In this document: positions 1 through 12,307 of the stretch, in pieces
Layout: each line of letters starts with the position of its first letter
Position numbering within the stretch: the first letter of the stretch is position 1
Assembly: GCF_000247695.1 (NCBI RefSeq)
Contig: NW_004624734.1
Span: forward strand, 13,809,191 to 13,873,190
Direction of reading: 5' to 3'
DNA: 64,000 nucleotides
DNA from: Heterocephalus glaber
Taxonomy: Eukaryota > Chordata > Mammalia > Rodentia > Bathyergidae
Position numbers and translations under genes: made by a program
Notes under the pieces: generated by a model
What the model was told of the DNA's origin: nothing
The model's input: the letters and a program-made list of their open reading frames with translations, nothing else
Databases searched by the model: none

Positions 1-213
1 AGTCTTTAAGGGGAATTATAGAGGTTTGAAGGAGGTAGTGAGGCAACGTATCAGCTGGGCCGAGGTACTCCAATGTGGCAGTGTTACCTTATGAGATCAG
101 CACAGCCTAGAGTCCAGTGTGTAGGCTTAAAAATCCAGCGTCACAGGGGGAAGACCTGTGATATCCCAGCTCAATAAAAATAACATGTAAAACCAAGACA
201 CAAGTTGAGTAAT

Positions 214-330
214 TTAAAAAATTTTTATCAGTACGTGTCTGCAGTACATAATGATGACATTCATCGTGGGGAGTTGGTACGTGTACATCACACATCTCAA
301 TTCTTTTTATATCCCCTCCCCCTGTCTACC
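214..330 (-). mobile_element. Probable L1 3' end, copy A
   Basis: Shares gtacataatg, gtgggg/aagttggtac and tgtacat.acaca words with 44955-45130 in the same order and spacing. On the minus strand it ends in an A-rich tail, as a retroposon 3' end would. Confidence 0.5.
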
Positions 331-979
331 CTCCCCCAAGTGTGGAGATTTTATCCTGGGATGTGGAGCTGCCAGGGACCCCAGTTTATGTGTGCGCCCA
401 GAGCTAAGCTGTGGTCTTTTTGTAGGTAGGTCACACAGAGCCAGGGCCAACTGGAAGTTGCTTGGTGAGCATGGAATCAGCATGGAGCATGGAGGGGCCT
501 GTTGTGGAGAAGTCAGGTGTTTTTGTAAGGGAAATAGTGCTGCTCCAGGGACAGACAGGTGCCTTGGAGTCGGGGGAAAGTTCTGCTCAGTGGGCATGGC
601 CTCTGTTTGCCTCTTGAGAAGGCTGTTTGCCGAAGTGCTCAAGACAGTCTCCAGTAGAGGCAGAAATATATGGTGATGAGGACTTATTATTAAATGTAAG
701 ACATTAGCAGAACTCCTGGTGTAATTCAGGAAACTCACAGTGTTAGTCTTCATTACTGTTATTATTTGTGGCTCTGGTGCCCATGTTGTGGTGAGTGATC
801 AAACTCTCTTCAGAGGAATTCTTTTCTTACTTTTGTAAGTACTACTGATTCTTCCATTTACTGAGAGTGCATGCTTGTTTTTAAAATGTTCTTATAGTAG
901 GCACTGGTAATCACACTTCTTCCACATTACTAAACTGTTACACTAAAGTGTTAGTATGCCATCATGATTTAGTTGTCTT

Positions 980-1130
980 ATTTATTTATTTTGGTGTTTT
1001 GAGACAGGATTTCATTATGTAGTGCAGGCTGGCCTTCAACTTATGTGGCCCAGGCTGGCCTTGAATTCCCAGTGATCCTCCCGCCTCAGCCTCTGAGTGC
1101 TGGGATTACAGGTGTGTGCCACCATGCCTG
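980..1130 (-). mobile_element. B1 SINE with internal duplication
   Basis: Antisense 7SL-derived B1: gagacaggat, two copies of caggctggcctt, gcctcagcctctgagtgctg, ggattacaggtgtgtgccac. Confidence 0.85.
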
Positions 1131-1465
1131 ATTAATTGTTATATTTAAACAGTTGTTTCCCTGCCAACTGAAAAAAAAAATTTGTACAATGTTACTATCC
1201 ATTTCCCTCAAAAACAGAACTTTGGTAGGGTTTAAGTTACTCTGTTTGCCTGTTTCATTTCCTTTTAATGCTCAACCCAAATTCTAGGATTAAAAAAAAA
1301 AGGTTTTATGAAAACTTTTGGATTAAGTTTATGTATTCTTCTTTAGGGTATATCTTTTGCAGGGTTCCTTATTCAATAATAGAAATTTAAACACATTTTT
1401 ACCATGGGATTATGGATATTAACATTGGAAACTCTATTTCTTGTATACTCTGCCTTCCTTGATTG

Positions 1466-1791
1466 TTTTGAGGAGGTGCTGGGGATTGAACCCAAAACTT
1501 GCACATGTTAAGGCAATCATTTTATCACTGAGCTCCACTTCCAGCCCTCTATATTTTTCCCCCCATTTTTATATTTTGAGATAGGATCTCACTAAGTTGC
1601 CCAGGCTGGGCTCAAACTTGATTCTCTCTCTCTCTCTCTCTTTTTTTTTTGATACCAGGGATCAAATTTAGGACCTTGCGTTTTCTAGGCAGGCACAGTA
1701 CCACTGAGCTAAATCCCCAGCCTGAACTTATGATTCTCTTGCCTCAGCCTCCCAAGTAGCTGGGATTACAGGATGTGCCACCATCGTTGGC
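1466..1791 (-). mobile_element. B1-dID dimer SINE split by an ID insertion
   Basis: On the minus strand, a B1 (1556-1640 and 1724-1791) is joined to an old ID-like part (1470-1546). The B1 is interrupted at about 1640 by a younger ID; imperfect target duplications aacttgattctct (1615-1627) and aacttatgattctct (1725-1739) flank the insert. Confidence 0.75.
1641..1723 (-). mobile_element. ID SINE inserted in B1
   Basis: Antisense tRNA-derived ID with a T-run, gataccaggg and ctaaatccccag ends. It follows a (TC)n stretch at 1622-1640 that looks like part of the expanded target site. Confidence 0.8.
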
Positions 1792-2249
1792 TTTCTTGAT
1801 TTTAAGGTCTTTATTTAACATCAATTTATATTTGGTTGGTGTTTTGAAACACTTTTTAATCCTCAGAATGTAGGAAAGTTCTGAAACCATGGAAGTCTTC
1901 AAGATCATTTTTTAATATCTTTATAATTTAAATCATAGAAGACAATTTTCTTTCAACTGTTTTTGAGGGATATGTGTGTGTTGGGCATATCTTCATTCTT
2001 GTTTCCATATGTAGCTTATATAACTATAATTTTGAAATTGAGTTAAAGACTGAATCACCCCCAAAATTACCTTCAAATGACTTTGTTGAAGAAGGCAGGA
2101 TATTTAGCACAATTTACAAGTTCTGTGACTTCTTAGTGTTAAATAAACATGGGTATATTTGATTACCCATTGAGATTTATTGTAGATCTTCATGAAATGT
2201 TTTTAAAATTGTATCTGCAGTGTAATACGTACATATCAAGTTTTTGTTC

Positions 2250-2365
2250 TTTAGGGTCTAAGCTTCATTGGAGTAGGAGCATTGTTCACTGGTATATCAC
2301 TGGGGTCTAGAATAGTGTCTGGCACCTTATGGTGCATAGTTGCTGAATAAATGTGTACTTAGCTT
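2250..2365 (+). mobile_element. L2 3' end fragment
   Basis: The run of words ...tctagaatagtgtctggcacc...gttgctgaataaatg follows the L2 3' consensus as I know it. Confidence 0.55.
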
Positions 2366-3212
2366 AAAACTGGAGACTCTTGTTTTGCATTTAGATTGAT
2401 GAGCATGGACAGCAGTTCAGCTTGGTCATCCTTTATTTGCCCTATGATTTTGTGCAGAAAGAAAGTTGAATGTTTTCAAAGCTCTGTACATGGGTATAAA
2501 GCACCTTTTTCTAGACCTTCCCTTTTCACTTTGAGGCTTCTTCTGAAACACGCAGGAAGTGATCTAGTTCCAGTAGCTCCCAAGGGAGATTTGTGTCATA
2601 GTAGGGTCAGTGTCCTCACTGTACTTTGAACAGATTCTTCTCATAGCTCCTTCTGGATGACGGGGACAAGTTTTGGCTAAGGGATCTTTTGGAACAGAGA
2701 GGAATCAAACATATAATGCGAACCACTACTCTCAAGCACAACTTTAGAAAGTGTTCTTGGCAATCTGAGTGTTTTATTTTAAATTACCGTCTTAGGCATT
2801 CCAAATATCCACTGACCTTATCTTGACTGTTAGCTGAGTAGACTTCAGGAATTTCATGTGCATTTCCTTCTGTACCAGATGTTTTCATTTGGACTCTAAA
2901 AATAGCTGAAATATGTGTAAGGGAAAAGTATAGTACCTGCAAAATTTTTTATCCTTCAGGCTGAGTACTTAGTAATTCAGGTATGCATTTTACAAAACTG
3001 ATAAGATTGGTTTATAGACAGGCATCATTAAGTATTTTCAGTTAGCTGTCTAACACAAGTAAAATGTTAGATTGGCCTCTCCATCTAAATAATGTCTTCC
3101 GAAGTCCAAATCTAATTATAAATGATCAAGAATTTTCTTGATTTTTTAGGGTTTTCTTTTCTTTTTGTTTTTTGGTTACTTACCTCATTTGGTCTGGATA
3201 ATTAGGCAAGTC

Positions 3213-3385
3213 ATCCCCAGCCCTTTTTATTTTTTATTTTGACAATGAGTTGCCCAGCCTGCCTTTGAACTTGGGATCCTCCTGCCTCGGCCCTCTGAGT
3301 AGCTGAGATTACAGATGTATGTCCCTCAAGCTCTTCATTTTCAAGTTGACACGTAATATTTGTACATATTTATGAGTATAGTACA
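3213..3385 (-). mobile_element. B1 fragment plus flank, duplicated unit A
   Basis: Antisense B1 (ttgcccagcctgcc ... gattacagatgtatg) followed by ttgacacgtaatatttgtac. The same mosaic recurs at 3721-3905. Confidence 0.65.
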
Positions 3386-3578
3386 AATTAGACAAATAAG
3401 TAAAAGAATTACATGTACAAACATGGAGATAACAGGTGTTTAAAAATATATGTAATAATACAAGTTACTGCAGAATTTGGAAACCTGTTTACTTAAAGAA
3501 ATAGTATTGTGCAACCATAGTTTAGTGTCCAGTAAATTTAAGGACTAATAGTTTGAGATGTTTGCCCTTTAGTGTTGG

Positions 3579-3662
3579 ATTTTTCACTTAGGAGACAATG
3601 GAGATGTCTTTTAATCTCTTATTTTTCACTTAGGAGACAATGGAGATGTCTTTTAATCTCTT
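3579..3662. repeat. 42-bp perfect tandem duplication
   Basis: Two consecutive identical 42-bp units, 3579-3620 and 3621-3662, starting atttttcacttaggagac. Confidence 0.97.
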
Positions 3663-3720
3663 ATTATCCATGTACCTTGTAGGGGTTTCTCGTGACCACA
3701 TGGAAAGTGACCTAGGGGCA

Positions 3721-3905
3721 CATCTCCAGCCCTTTTTATTTTTTATTTTGACACAGGGTCTCACTGAGCTGTCCAGTCTGGCTTTGAAATTTGAGATCCT
3801 CCTGCCTCAGCTCTCTGAGTAGCTGGGATTACAGTTGTATGCCCAAGATCTTCATTTTTTAAATTGACATGTTTAATATTTGTACATGTTTATGGAGTAT
3901 AATAT
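3721..3905 (-). mobile_element. B1 fragment plus flank, duplicated unit B
   Basis: Same order as 3213-3385: ccagccctttttatttttta, an antisense B1, then tcttcatttt and aatatttgtacat. Confidence 0.65.
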
Positions 3906-4157
3906 GATAATTCAGTATATTATGTGTAATGGTCAAATCGGGAATTAGCATTTCTTTTGCCCCAAACATTAATCATTTCTATGTGTTGGGAACCCTTGGG
4001 CTCTTTTTTAGTTATTTTGAAACATATCATAGATTGTTGTAGATTATACTTACCTACCAGGCTCTAGAGCTCTTTCCTTCTGTATTTTAGTACTCCTTGT
4101 CTAACCTCTTTCCATCCCCAGTCCTCCCTACTCTACCAAGAAGACCTCCATATTTTT

Positions 4158-4266
4158 TTTTGTTTGTATGTTTTGTTTTGTTTTGTTTTTTTCCAGATCA
4201 GGGATCGAACTCAGGATCTTGTGCTTGCAAGGCAGGCACAGTGCCCCTGAGCTAAATCCCCGGCCC
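4158..4266 (-). mobile_element. ID SINE with long T-rich tail
   Basis: Antisense ID flanked by a 17-bp target duplication aagacctccatattttt at 4141-4157 and 4267-4283. The tail carries four TTTTG-type units. Confidence 0.92.
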
Positions 4267-4977
4267 AAGACCTCCATATTTTTAAGAAAATAATTTGCAT
4301 CTGCATATAGTTCTTTCCTTCTCCCATAAATGCCTTTTTCTCAAAGACTTTCATCTTTAGGTCTGAGGAAAGGCCATTAGGGTATTCATTTCATTGACAG
4401 GCCAAGGCCAATGTACTGTTAAGGTAAAACTCCTTTCAGGGATGAAAGAAGGAGAGGGTATGAGTGGGAATTCCTCCACTGTGCTGCTGTTGTGGATGAA
4501 TGTTTATCTTTGCCACCCAGCAGCACCTTTGTGCCCGGCTTCACAGTAGGTGTGTGACAAATCTGTGGAGAATGAGTCGATGACTCATATTTCCTTTATA
4601 TAGTAATCAAATTCCAGGGCCATTTGTTGAGCCCTCTGTCTCATTCTTCTTGTCTGATACACTCTTTACCCAAACACAACATTTTCTTCTTTATTTACAG
4701 TAGGGCTCACACATCATTTCTGAACAATATATTGGGTTAGCAAATATTTTTCAGTTTGGTTCTCTAGGCAATTTGTTCATAAACAAATGTGGCTTAGATT
4801 TTTTTTATCTTTTAATGAACTGATAGGATATCCAGAGGCAATTATTTTACTAGAAGAACTGTGCATGTCATAAATCCTACGTAAGAATTAGCAGGTAGTA
4901 GAAATAACTTACCTATTAAGGGGTTTTTACAGATTGCCTGAATGAGATCCCCTAGAGGTGTGTGGTATTTAGATTTA

Positions 4978-5160
4978 TGAATATCTCTTGAGCATTTACT
5001 GTGTGAGACAGTTTCCCAAGCGCTTACAAATTTTTGCTTATATTTCTTCTTCACAACAATCCTATGAGTGAGGTACTGTACTTATCTCCATTTTATAGCT
5101 AGGTAAACTGAGACACAAATGTTAAGTACCTTGCTCATGGTTACGTGGCAGAAACCATAA
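4978..5160 (-). mobile_element. MIR SINE
   Basis: Contains acaacaatcctatgagtgag, ccattttatagctaggtaaa, ctgagacacaaatgttaagt, the MIR core in antisense. Confidence 0.8.
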
Positions 5161-5667
5161 CTAGAATAGTTCTGGCTCCTTGAACTCCTTGATCAGCATC
5201 TTTTCTTCCCAGTATATATTCTTGGGCAAGTGACAGGTGGCCTGCTGCAGGGCCACCCCCTTCGTGACAGCCTGGGGAGTCCTGAGGTGCTCAGGGCAGA
5301 GCTTTTTGGTAGGAAGACTTTGTGAGGTTGTTCCCTGCAAAGTCAAAAGTATCAGGCTGATGAAGTGCTCCCGGGAAAGTCCCTGCAGGGAGATTTTCCG
5401 AAGCAGTATCTGGTTGCGCTACTGTTGGATGAATGTGCGTGTGGGGGTGGTCTTGTAGAATCAGAATCTGTACCCAAGTAAGAAAAAATGGTAGAACCAG
5501 TGGGTCCACTAAAGTATGTGGTGCCATTATCCATGAGCTGGACCATTGTGATTAACCAGGGGACACACAGCTGCATTTACACCTCTTACAGCAGTTCACG
5601 GCACCAAAGTGTTTCTGGTTTATCATCTGTGAATTACAGGCTTAGGGACAGGGCTACATAAAATGTT

Positions 5668-5763
5668 TTTTTGTTGTTGTTGTTGTTGGTACTGGGGATC
5701 AAACTCAGGACCTTGTGCTTTTGAGGCAGGTGGTAGAACCACTGAGCTAAATCCCTGGCCCTA
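5668..5763 (-). mobile_element. ID SINE
   Basis: Antisense ID with target duplication ataaaatgtt at 5658-5667 and 5764-5773. The tail is (GTT)n after a T-run. Confidence 0.9.
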
Positions 5764-5880
5764 ATAAAATGTTATTCTATTCCAGTTCTTCTGTTGGTCA
5801 TGATCCTATTGCTTTCTATTTATTTGTCTGGTTTTTCAATGAGACATTTTTTTGGAGTAATGAATATTTTTATATGTATT

Positions 5881-5998
5881 TATTTATTTTTTGAGACAGA
5901 GTCTCATGTAGTTTAGGCTGGCCTTGAACTTACTGTGTACCCCAGGCTGGCCTCAAACTCATGATGATCCTCTTGTCTCAGTTTCCTGAGAAACTAGA
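5881..5998 (-). mobile_element. B1 SINE
   Basis: Antisense B1 with gagacagagtctc, caggctggcctc and cctcttgtctcagtttcctg; has the internal duplication. Confidence 0.75.
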
Positions 5999-6641
5999 GA
6001 TTTAATAACAGAAATACAGAAGTCTTTTCATGTGTATCTGTTAAGAATTTTAACAACAAAAGTAATTTCCTTGACTTTTTTTTTAATAATTCCCACATCT
6101 TTCATAGTAATGCTAATTTTAAGAACAATGCAGCTGCTGTCTTTTAAGGCAATGGAAAACATTGGATAATATTCTTCCAAGTAATAGAAATTAATCTTGA
6201 CTAGGTTCTTTGTTAAAATGTGTTAAAGCTCACATTCATTTAGATCCCTAAAATCCTTTAATTCCTTTTATCTCTATTACCCTTCTTCCCCAATATCGAG
6301 TGTTTCTACGTAACACAAAACAAGTATAATTGTAATCTGACAAAAGTGACATCAGGAAAATAAGCAGCTATTCTTTTTTTTTTTTTTTCCAGATCATTAT
6401 TTGTTCAGTGTTGGTTTTGGGGATCTTTCTGAAACAAATCACATCCTCTGGTGTCTTGTTGGTGCTTAAGATGCTTTTTTAAATTATATGGAAAAATGTT
6501 TAAGTGTTTTTAAGCAGCTATTCTTAAAGATGATCATTTTAGTTCTTCTCATTTCTGTACTGTGCTATTCGCTGTCTTTGAGGTAATGTAGAAGGAATAA
6601 CTAAGACTGGAATTATATAAAACATTAAGAATATTTCCCCT

Positions 6642-6727
6642 GGGCCAGAGATGTAGCTTAGAGGTGCAGCACCTGCCTGGCAAGCTCGAGACCCTGAGTT
6701 TGATTCCTGGTATTAACAACAACAAAG
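6642..6727 (+). mobile_element. Older ID-type SINE
   Basis: gggccagagatgtagctta, ccctgagtttgattcctggt, then an AAC-rich tail. Diverged from the young ID consensus. Confidence 0.7.
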
Positions 6728-6837
6728 AATTTTTTTCCTATAATTTATTGAACACTATATAAACACTAGAATATGGGCTGAATTAGACTGAAGTTACCTC
6801 ACTTCTCATTCCCTCTCTTTCTCAGTCTATCTTTTTC

Positions 6838-6911
6838 TTGTGCTGGGGATTGAACCCAGGGCCTCTTGCATATTATGCACATGCTGTTCCACTGGTGTAC
6901 AACCCCAGCCT
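6838..6911 (-). mobile_element. dID fragment
   Basis: tgctggggattgaacccagg to acaaccccagcct, an antisense ID-like half without its B1 partner. Confidence 0.65.
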
Positions 6912-7436
6912 AATCTCACTTTTCACTGTTTTCTCAAGAAAAAGAGAATGGTTCTTACTTACCTAGTGTCCTAAGACATAGGCATTTGTGAATTAAGCTA
7001 ATAGGCAAGCCCAAAGAGGCCCAAATTTATGAGGTTTCGATACAGAGAAAAATCTTTCTAATTTGTTTATTGGAATAAGATATAAGAAATAGTCCCATAG
7101 TAGAACAAACTGGGTACTAAAATGGTTAATGAATGAGAGGCTCAGATTTACCCTTTGTTTTGTGCGTCCTAAACAAAATGACCTTTCATAAAACGGCACA
7201 CTGAATACATTTGCCTTTGCCTGAATTGAAACCTTGTGCAGTAACATCTCAGTGACTTCTGTCATTCCTGGGGAGTAAAATGTCATATATGTATATTAAA
7301 ATTCCCATTTAATCCAAGTTTATTCTTTAAACACAGGTTGATACTTACAGTTTAAATCTTATGATTAAATATCTCTATAGTGTTTCTCAGTATCAGGCAC
7401 ACCCTGCATTTTCCTTGTCCTTCTTTACCTACAGGA

Positions 7437-7556
7437 ATATAAACTATGTGAGAGCAGAAATTTTGTTCTGTTATCCAGTGCTATATCTCTAGTACCCAGA
7501 ATGTGACTGACACACAGTAGGTGTTCAGTCAATATTCACTGAATGATTAGGTGAAT
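7437..7556 (+). mobile_element. L2 3' end fragment
   Basis: agagcagaaattttgttctg... ctagtacccagaatgtgac... cacagtaggtgttcagtcaa... cactgaatgatt: close to the L2 3' consensus. Confidence 0.65.
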
Positions 7557-7616
7557 CTAAGTCTACTTTCAGTAACCTAAAGAAGACTGTATAGAACAGA
7601 TTAATAACAGGTATAT

Positions 7617-7864
7617 CCAGGTGTGGTGCAGGATCAAAATCAGGGCCTTGTACATGATAGCAAATGCTCTTTTGCTGAGCTATACTCCACAGTCCAAGAA
7701 TAATATATTTTTTAGGCTTTGTTTTTGAGACAATGCCTCTCCATGTAGTTCAGGATGGCCTTGATCTCACTATGTAGCCCAGTCTAGCCTCAAACTTATG
7801 GCAACTTCCTGTTTCAGTTTCCTGAGTGCTGGAATTACAGGCATGGACCACCATGTCTAGCTCA
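7617..7864 (-). mobile_element. B1-dID SINE, degraded
   Basis: An ID-like part (about 7625-7695) is followed by an antisense B1 (7720-7864) ending ggcatggaccaccatg. Confidence 0.65.
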
Positions 7865-7893
7865 GAATATATTTTTTTAAAAATTAACTTACT

Positions 7894-7978
7894 GGGCTAG
7901 GGATTTAGCTCAGTGGTTTCAACCACTTACTGCGCAAGCACAAAGACCTGAGTTTGATCACCAGTACAAAAAAAAAAT
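7894..7978 (+). mobile_element. ID SINE
   Basis: gggctagggatttagctcag ... gagtttgatcaccagtac plus an A-tail. Confidence 0.88.
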
Positions 7979-8889
7979 TGACTTACTGTGCTTCAGAGTC
8001 ATAATGTTCTTTGTAGCATCTGATCATCCAGAATTGTAATAGAAAAGATACAAGCAGTTCATTTTGTATGCAATGGTCCAGTTCATGCCTTGGACCTTCT
8101 TTCCATAAATCTCTGAAATTGGCTTTCAGTTCATGCCAATTCATTTGCCTCTTTTCCTTACATTTAAATGCCACAACAATACAAATCTGACCACTCAAGG
8201 AATTCAGTTACTTGGACTTCAGTCGATAAAATTCAGTAGAAGTAGAAGACAAGATGTACTTTTGATTGTTATTTTTTTGAGTCCTCATTTATATGTGAGA
8301 AGTGTAGTGATATTGTGTATTATCACCTTGGGTGTAAAATACATAGTATGTTATTTGATCAAGGATGGAAGAAAATGGAGTAACAGTAAAGAGAAGAGGG
8401 AAGAAAGATGCCTGCTTTGAGGTAATGTGACCACTGCCATCTGTCAAAAGGAAGAAGCAGGATGCTTCATTATTTATGGCAGACTCAATGAAGAGGTAAG
8501 CTCAGGGCTTGAGTTAAGTTAATACTTGTTAACTGCCCTTGTTAGATGATCCGTGCCTGGGACAGGCTTTATCTAGGACTATCTCCTCTCATCTGTCTCC
8601 TGAAGAAAAGTCTTCCAACTTTCAGTGTAGTCTAAGAAAGGCATCAGGATAAAATTAATAGTCGCTTTTTATCTGTGTCTAACTTTTATCAAACCCAGTG
8701 CATCAGTGACTTAAAAAATCCTCCAGCTAATTTGTGTGCCCTTCCACTCTGCTTTCAAAATAGTATGACCAAAAAGACTTTAGATAAAAAATGATGGGGA
8801 AATGAGGAGGAAGTGTACATTTTGTCAGGACTTGGACATGCTTATGATAGTTGGTGCGTTCATAGAGGACTGTGATTGGGGGCACTGCC

Positions 8890-8975
8890 TTTTTTTTTTT
8901 GGTACTGGGGATCGAACTTGGGACCTTGCGCTTGTGAGGCAGGTGGCGGAACCACTGAGCTAAATCCCCAGTCCT
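8890..8975 (-). mobile_element. ID SINE
   Basis: T-run then ggtactggggatcgaacttg ... gagctaaatccccagtcct. Short target duplication around cactg. Confidence 0.9.
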
Positions 8976-9671
8976 CACTGTTCCTTTTTCCTAAGCGCAA
9001 CTTTTTAAACTGTCATTTCCTCAAAACCAAAAGCTTGATTATTGAAGCACTTGTTCTCAGAGTCAGTGTTGGTTCATTAGAGTGAGTCAACTCTATTGTC
9101 TGAAAAGAAGCCAAGTTCCATTTAACTTTTGTTTTTAATTGTCATTTACACAGCAGGCACAGTTATCTGAACACTCTTAGGGGAGCAGCTATGAAAAATT
9201 TTAAAGTGATGACAAAATCATTGAATAACTATAAAAACTAATGTGATGTTTGTTCAGAGCCAAAGGAAAAGGAAGGGAGAATGTAAAATACCTGACAATA
9301 AAACCGGTTCATAAAAACAGTGATAATTGCATATTGGTCTAGAGGATTTGAGAAGGTTCGAATTTAGAGGCTTCTGTTGGAATACGTTTTTCACAAGTCA
9401 GATCAGCTTGCTTTCGTCACCAGTGAGAGCTGTCAGCAGGAGAAGCCATCAGAAGTTAAGCTTAACAGGAGGGTACTAGAAGCTGGGTAACATGGAGTCC
9501 CGAGAGGTATGAATAAAGCCAGTAATTAAAGGCTGGTAATAAACTTTCATTACAATTAAACCAGGCCCATAAATAGTACCAGGACAGGCATAACCCAGGA
9601 GATTTGGATTTAAGGAAGAGGAAACACTCGATTCTAGGAATATATCCTAGAGACCAAGTAATGACAGTGAC

Positions 9672-9790
9672 AAGTTGAGTTTCCCTTATACGAAATGCTT
9701 GGGACCAGAAGTGTTTCAGATTTTAGAGTTCTTCAGATTGCTATAATAATTTTAAAAATGATTTTAATAATCACTGTATATTTTGATCAC
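9672..9790 (+). mobile_element. MER2-like (TcMar-Tigger) DNA transposon end
   Basis: gttgagtttcccttatacga, aatgcttgggaccagaagtg, tttcagattttagag match the MER2 terminus as I know it. The copy is cut off before an ID insertion. Confidence 0.7.
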
Positions 9791-9809
9791 CCCTTATACA
9801 ATTAAAACT

Positions 9810-9915
9810 TTTTTATTTTTTTTTATTTCTTTTTTTTTTTTTGGTGCCAGAGATTGAACTCGGGTCCTTGTGCTTGCAAAGCAGGCGGTAGAACCACTGA
9901 GCTAAATCCCCGGGC
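9810..9915 (-). mobile_element. ID SINE
   Basis: T-rich tail, ggtgccagagattgaactcg ... gagctaaatccccgggc. Confidence 0.88.
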
Positions 9916-10230
9916 AAAATTTTTTTAAAAAATGGATGAAACTAAATCACTTAAAAATGTAATGGTTTTCTAGTTGCAAAATGCATTCACATGGTTTTCC
10001 CCATTTGGTCTCCATATGAAGTTGAGAGAGAAGTGTTACTTTATTTTATGCTTGAGAAAATGGAATTGAACTGATTGTTTTTTCAATTCATAGCTAGTAA
10101 GTGCCTGCAGTTCTTGGTATGAAGCTCGATATTTGTGTTCTATAAACTGCAGTTTACTGTAAAGAAGCAATAGTATTTGTTGTCCATAAGTGTAATAAAT
10201 TTTCTGTCCTTATGGGTAATATGCAATTAA

Positions 10231-10316
10231 TTTTTTTTATTTTGGTACTGGGATCAAACTTGGGACCTTGCACTTGAGAGGCAGGTGGCAGAACCACTGA
10301 GCTAAATCCCCGGCCC
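10231..10316 (-). mobile_element. ID SINE
   Basis: ttggtactgggatcaaactt ... ctgagctaaatccccggccc; imperfect target duplication caattaa/caattca. Confidence 0.9.
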
Positions 10317-10452
10317 TTACAATTCATTTTATAGTGAATTATCAGAGCATCAGAAAATAATACAAGGACTTAGACTTTTGTGTATAGTAAAGCATGTTTG
10401 GATTTTGAAAAATTTGATGTCCATGCAGCTTTTCAAGCATAGGTTTTTTTGG

Positions 10453-10576
10453 ATTTTTTTTTTTTTTTTTTTTGAAACAGGATCTCTTTATGTGGTTTAG
10501 GCTGGCCTTCAATTCACAATCCTCCTATCTCATATTCCTGAGTGCCGGATTACAGATGTGTGCCACCATGCCTGGC
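10453..10576 (-). mobile_element. B1 SINE
   Basis: T19 run, gaaacaggatctctttatgt, caggctggcc-type words and gtgtgccaccatgcctgg. Confidence 0.8.
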
Positions 10577-10639
10577 AAGCACAGGTCTTTCATAGAACTT
10601 TCTCCTGTGTAATGTTGGAGGGGCAGTGTGGTGTGCTGT

Positions 10640-10775
10640 AAAGCTTTTCAAACTTTAATGGCACAAGAATTGCTTGAATTTAATCGCTTTTTAGGACCCA
10701 GAAAGCTTTCTAGGTAATTCTGGTAGAGGTGGTCCTGGGAAAGTATTTGGGGAAACACTGAAGAATATCTACTTC
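10640..10775. mobile_element. MER5-like hAT fragment
   Basis: agcttttcaaactttaatgg ... aggtaattctggtagaggtg ... ggggaaacactg resembles MER5A in reverse. Confidence 0.45.
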
Positions 10776-11498
10776 AAAAGTCAGTGGTGATTTGACCCAC
10801 AATACCCCTTCAGTTCTTGGCATAGAACATGGTACATACTAAATGTTCAAAATATTCTGTTCGTAGGTGATGGCATGGTTAGCAGCTAAGAAGCCTGAGA
10901 ATATTCATTGTTTTCATTCAACCAAATATACCCCATTCCTGTTTACGTAGGAATTGGCAGATATAAAAGGACAATGGGCAGTTCTCTTGTAGAACTTATT
11001 TGAAAGACTAATAGTAAAGGTCTAATTCTTCCTTTGTAAAATATTGTAAAATAAAAATTAATATTGAAGGCATGCTTGTGCAATCTTCCCCCTGCAAATT
11101 AAAAAATTCTTTTTTTTTTTATTTGAATGAGGCTTACAGGTCAAGGAAATGGACTGATTATTATTTCTATGCTTTATTTTTGATCTAAAACTATACTAGC
11201 CAGTACAGCTACAAAGGCAGCTATTTAATTTAAATGAATTAAAATTGAATAACAGTAGAAATAGAGTTCCTCAGTGGCATTAGCTACATTTTAGGGGCTC
11301 AGCAGCCACCTGTGGTGAAGGGGCTGCCTTACTGGGCTGCAGATGTGGAACGTGTCCAGCATTGCACAAAGTTCAGCTTGACTGTGGTGCTCTAGAGTCC
11401 AGAACAACAGAGCAGTGACTTTCCAGTGGCTTTGATATGTGAATTGATTTTGAGGTAAATATTAGCAGTGGATTAAGGCTGCCACTTCAACTTTAAAT

Positions 11499-11844
11499 TT
11501 TTTTTTTTTAATTTTGAGATAGAGTTTTGCTAAGTTGTACAGGTGGAATTCAGACTTGCAGTCCTCCTACCTACTTTTCTCAGTGCAGGATTATAGATTT
11601 GTTCTACCATACCTAGCTCTGTTTCACACACTCACATACACTGTCTGTCTCTCTCTCTTTTTTTTGTGGTACTGGGGATTGAACCTAAGGTCTTCACATG
11701 GTGCTATGTCCCCAGAACTTTAAAAAATTTTTATTTTGAAACAGGGTCTCACTAAGTCACTGGGCTTGTGCTTGAATTTAGAGATCCTCCTGCCTCACCC
11801 TCCCAGAGTGCTGGAATTACAGGTGTGTGCCATTACACCTGGCT
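11499..11844 (-). mobile_element. B1 followed by B1-dID dimer
   Basis: A degraded antisense B1 (11499-11620) lies directly next to an antisense B1-dID: ID-like half 11659-11722 with gtggtactggggattgaacc, B1 half 11735-11844. Confidence 0.7.
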
Positions 11845-12008
11845 TCATTTCAACTCTTATATGCTTTAATACCTTCAGATTGAATAGGCCCTGGGCTACT
11901 ACTGATTTACATTAACAATTTCATTACACAGCAAGTGGAATCTAAATACTAATTCTGAGCTTTTTAAAACCTCAGAGTAATACATTATTTTACTGCATTA
12001 AGATAGCT

Positions 12009-12062
12009 TTGTGTGTGTGTGTGTGAGTGTGTGTGTGTATGTGTGAGAGAGCAAGAGAGAGA
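12009..12062. repeat. (GT)n/(GA)n microsatellite
   Basis: Interrupted GT repeat passing into gagagagcaagagagaga. Confidence 0.95.
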
Positions 12063-12307
12063 ATTCTACATTCTGTTAATTCAGAATTCATTGTTGACGT
12101 GAAACTGTAATTTAGAGCATTGTACTTGCTTTAAATTTGTATCTAGTGAACTGCTGGGAATAAGAAGAGCTGGCAATTTCATGTGTGTTAAGTAGAATTT
12201 GTAACATTTATGTGAAATAATCTATTTATAGAAGCCAAATTCAAGAGTAGTGAAAAGTTGAGTTGACACTTGATCAGAATTCTCTAAGTAGGACACCTTT
12301 TATGCTT

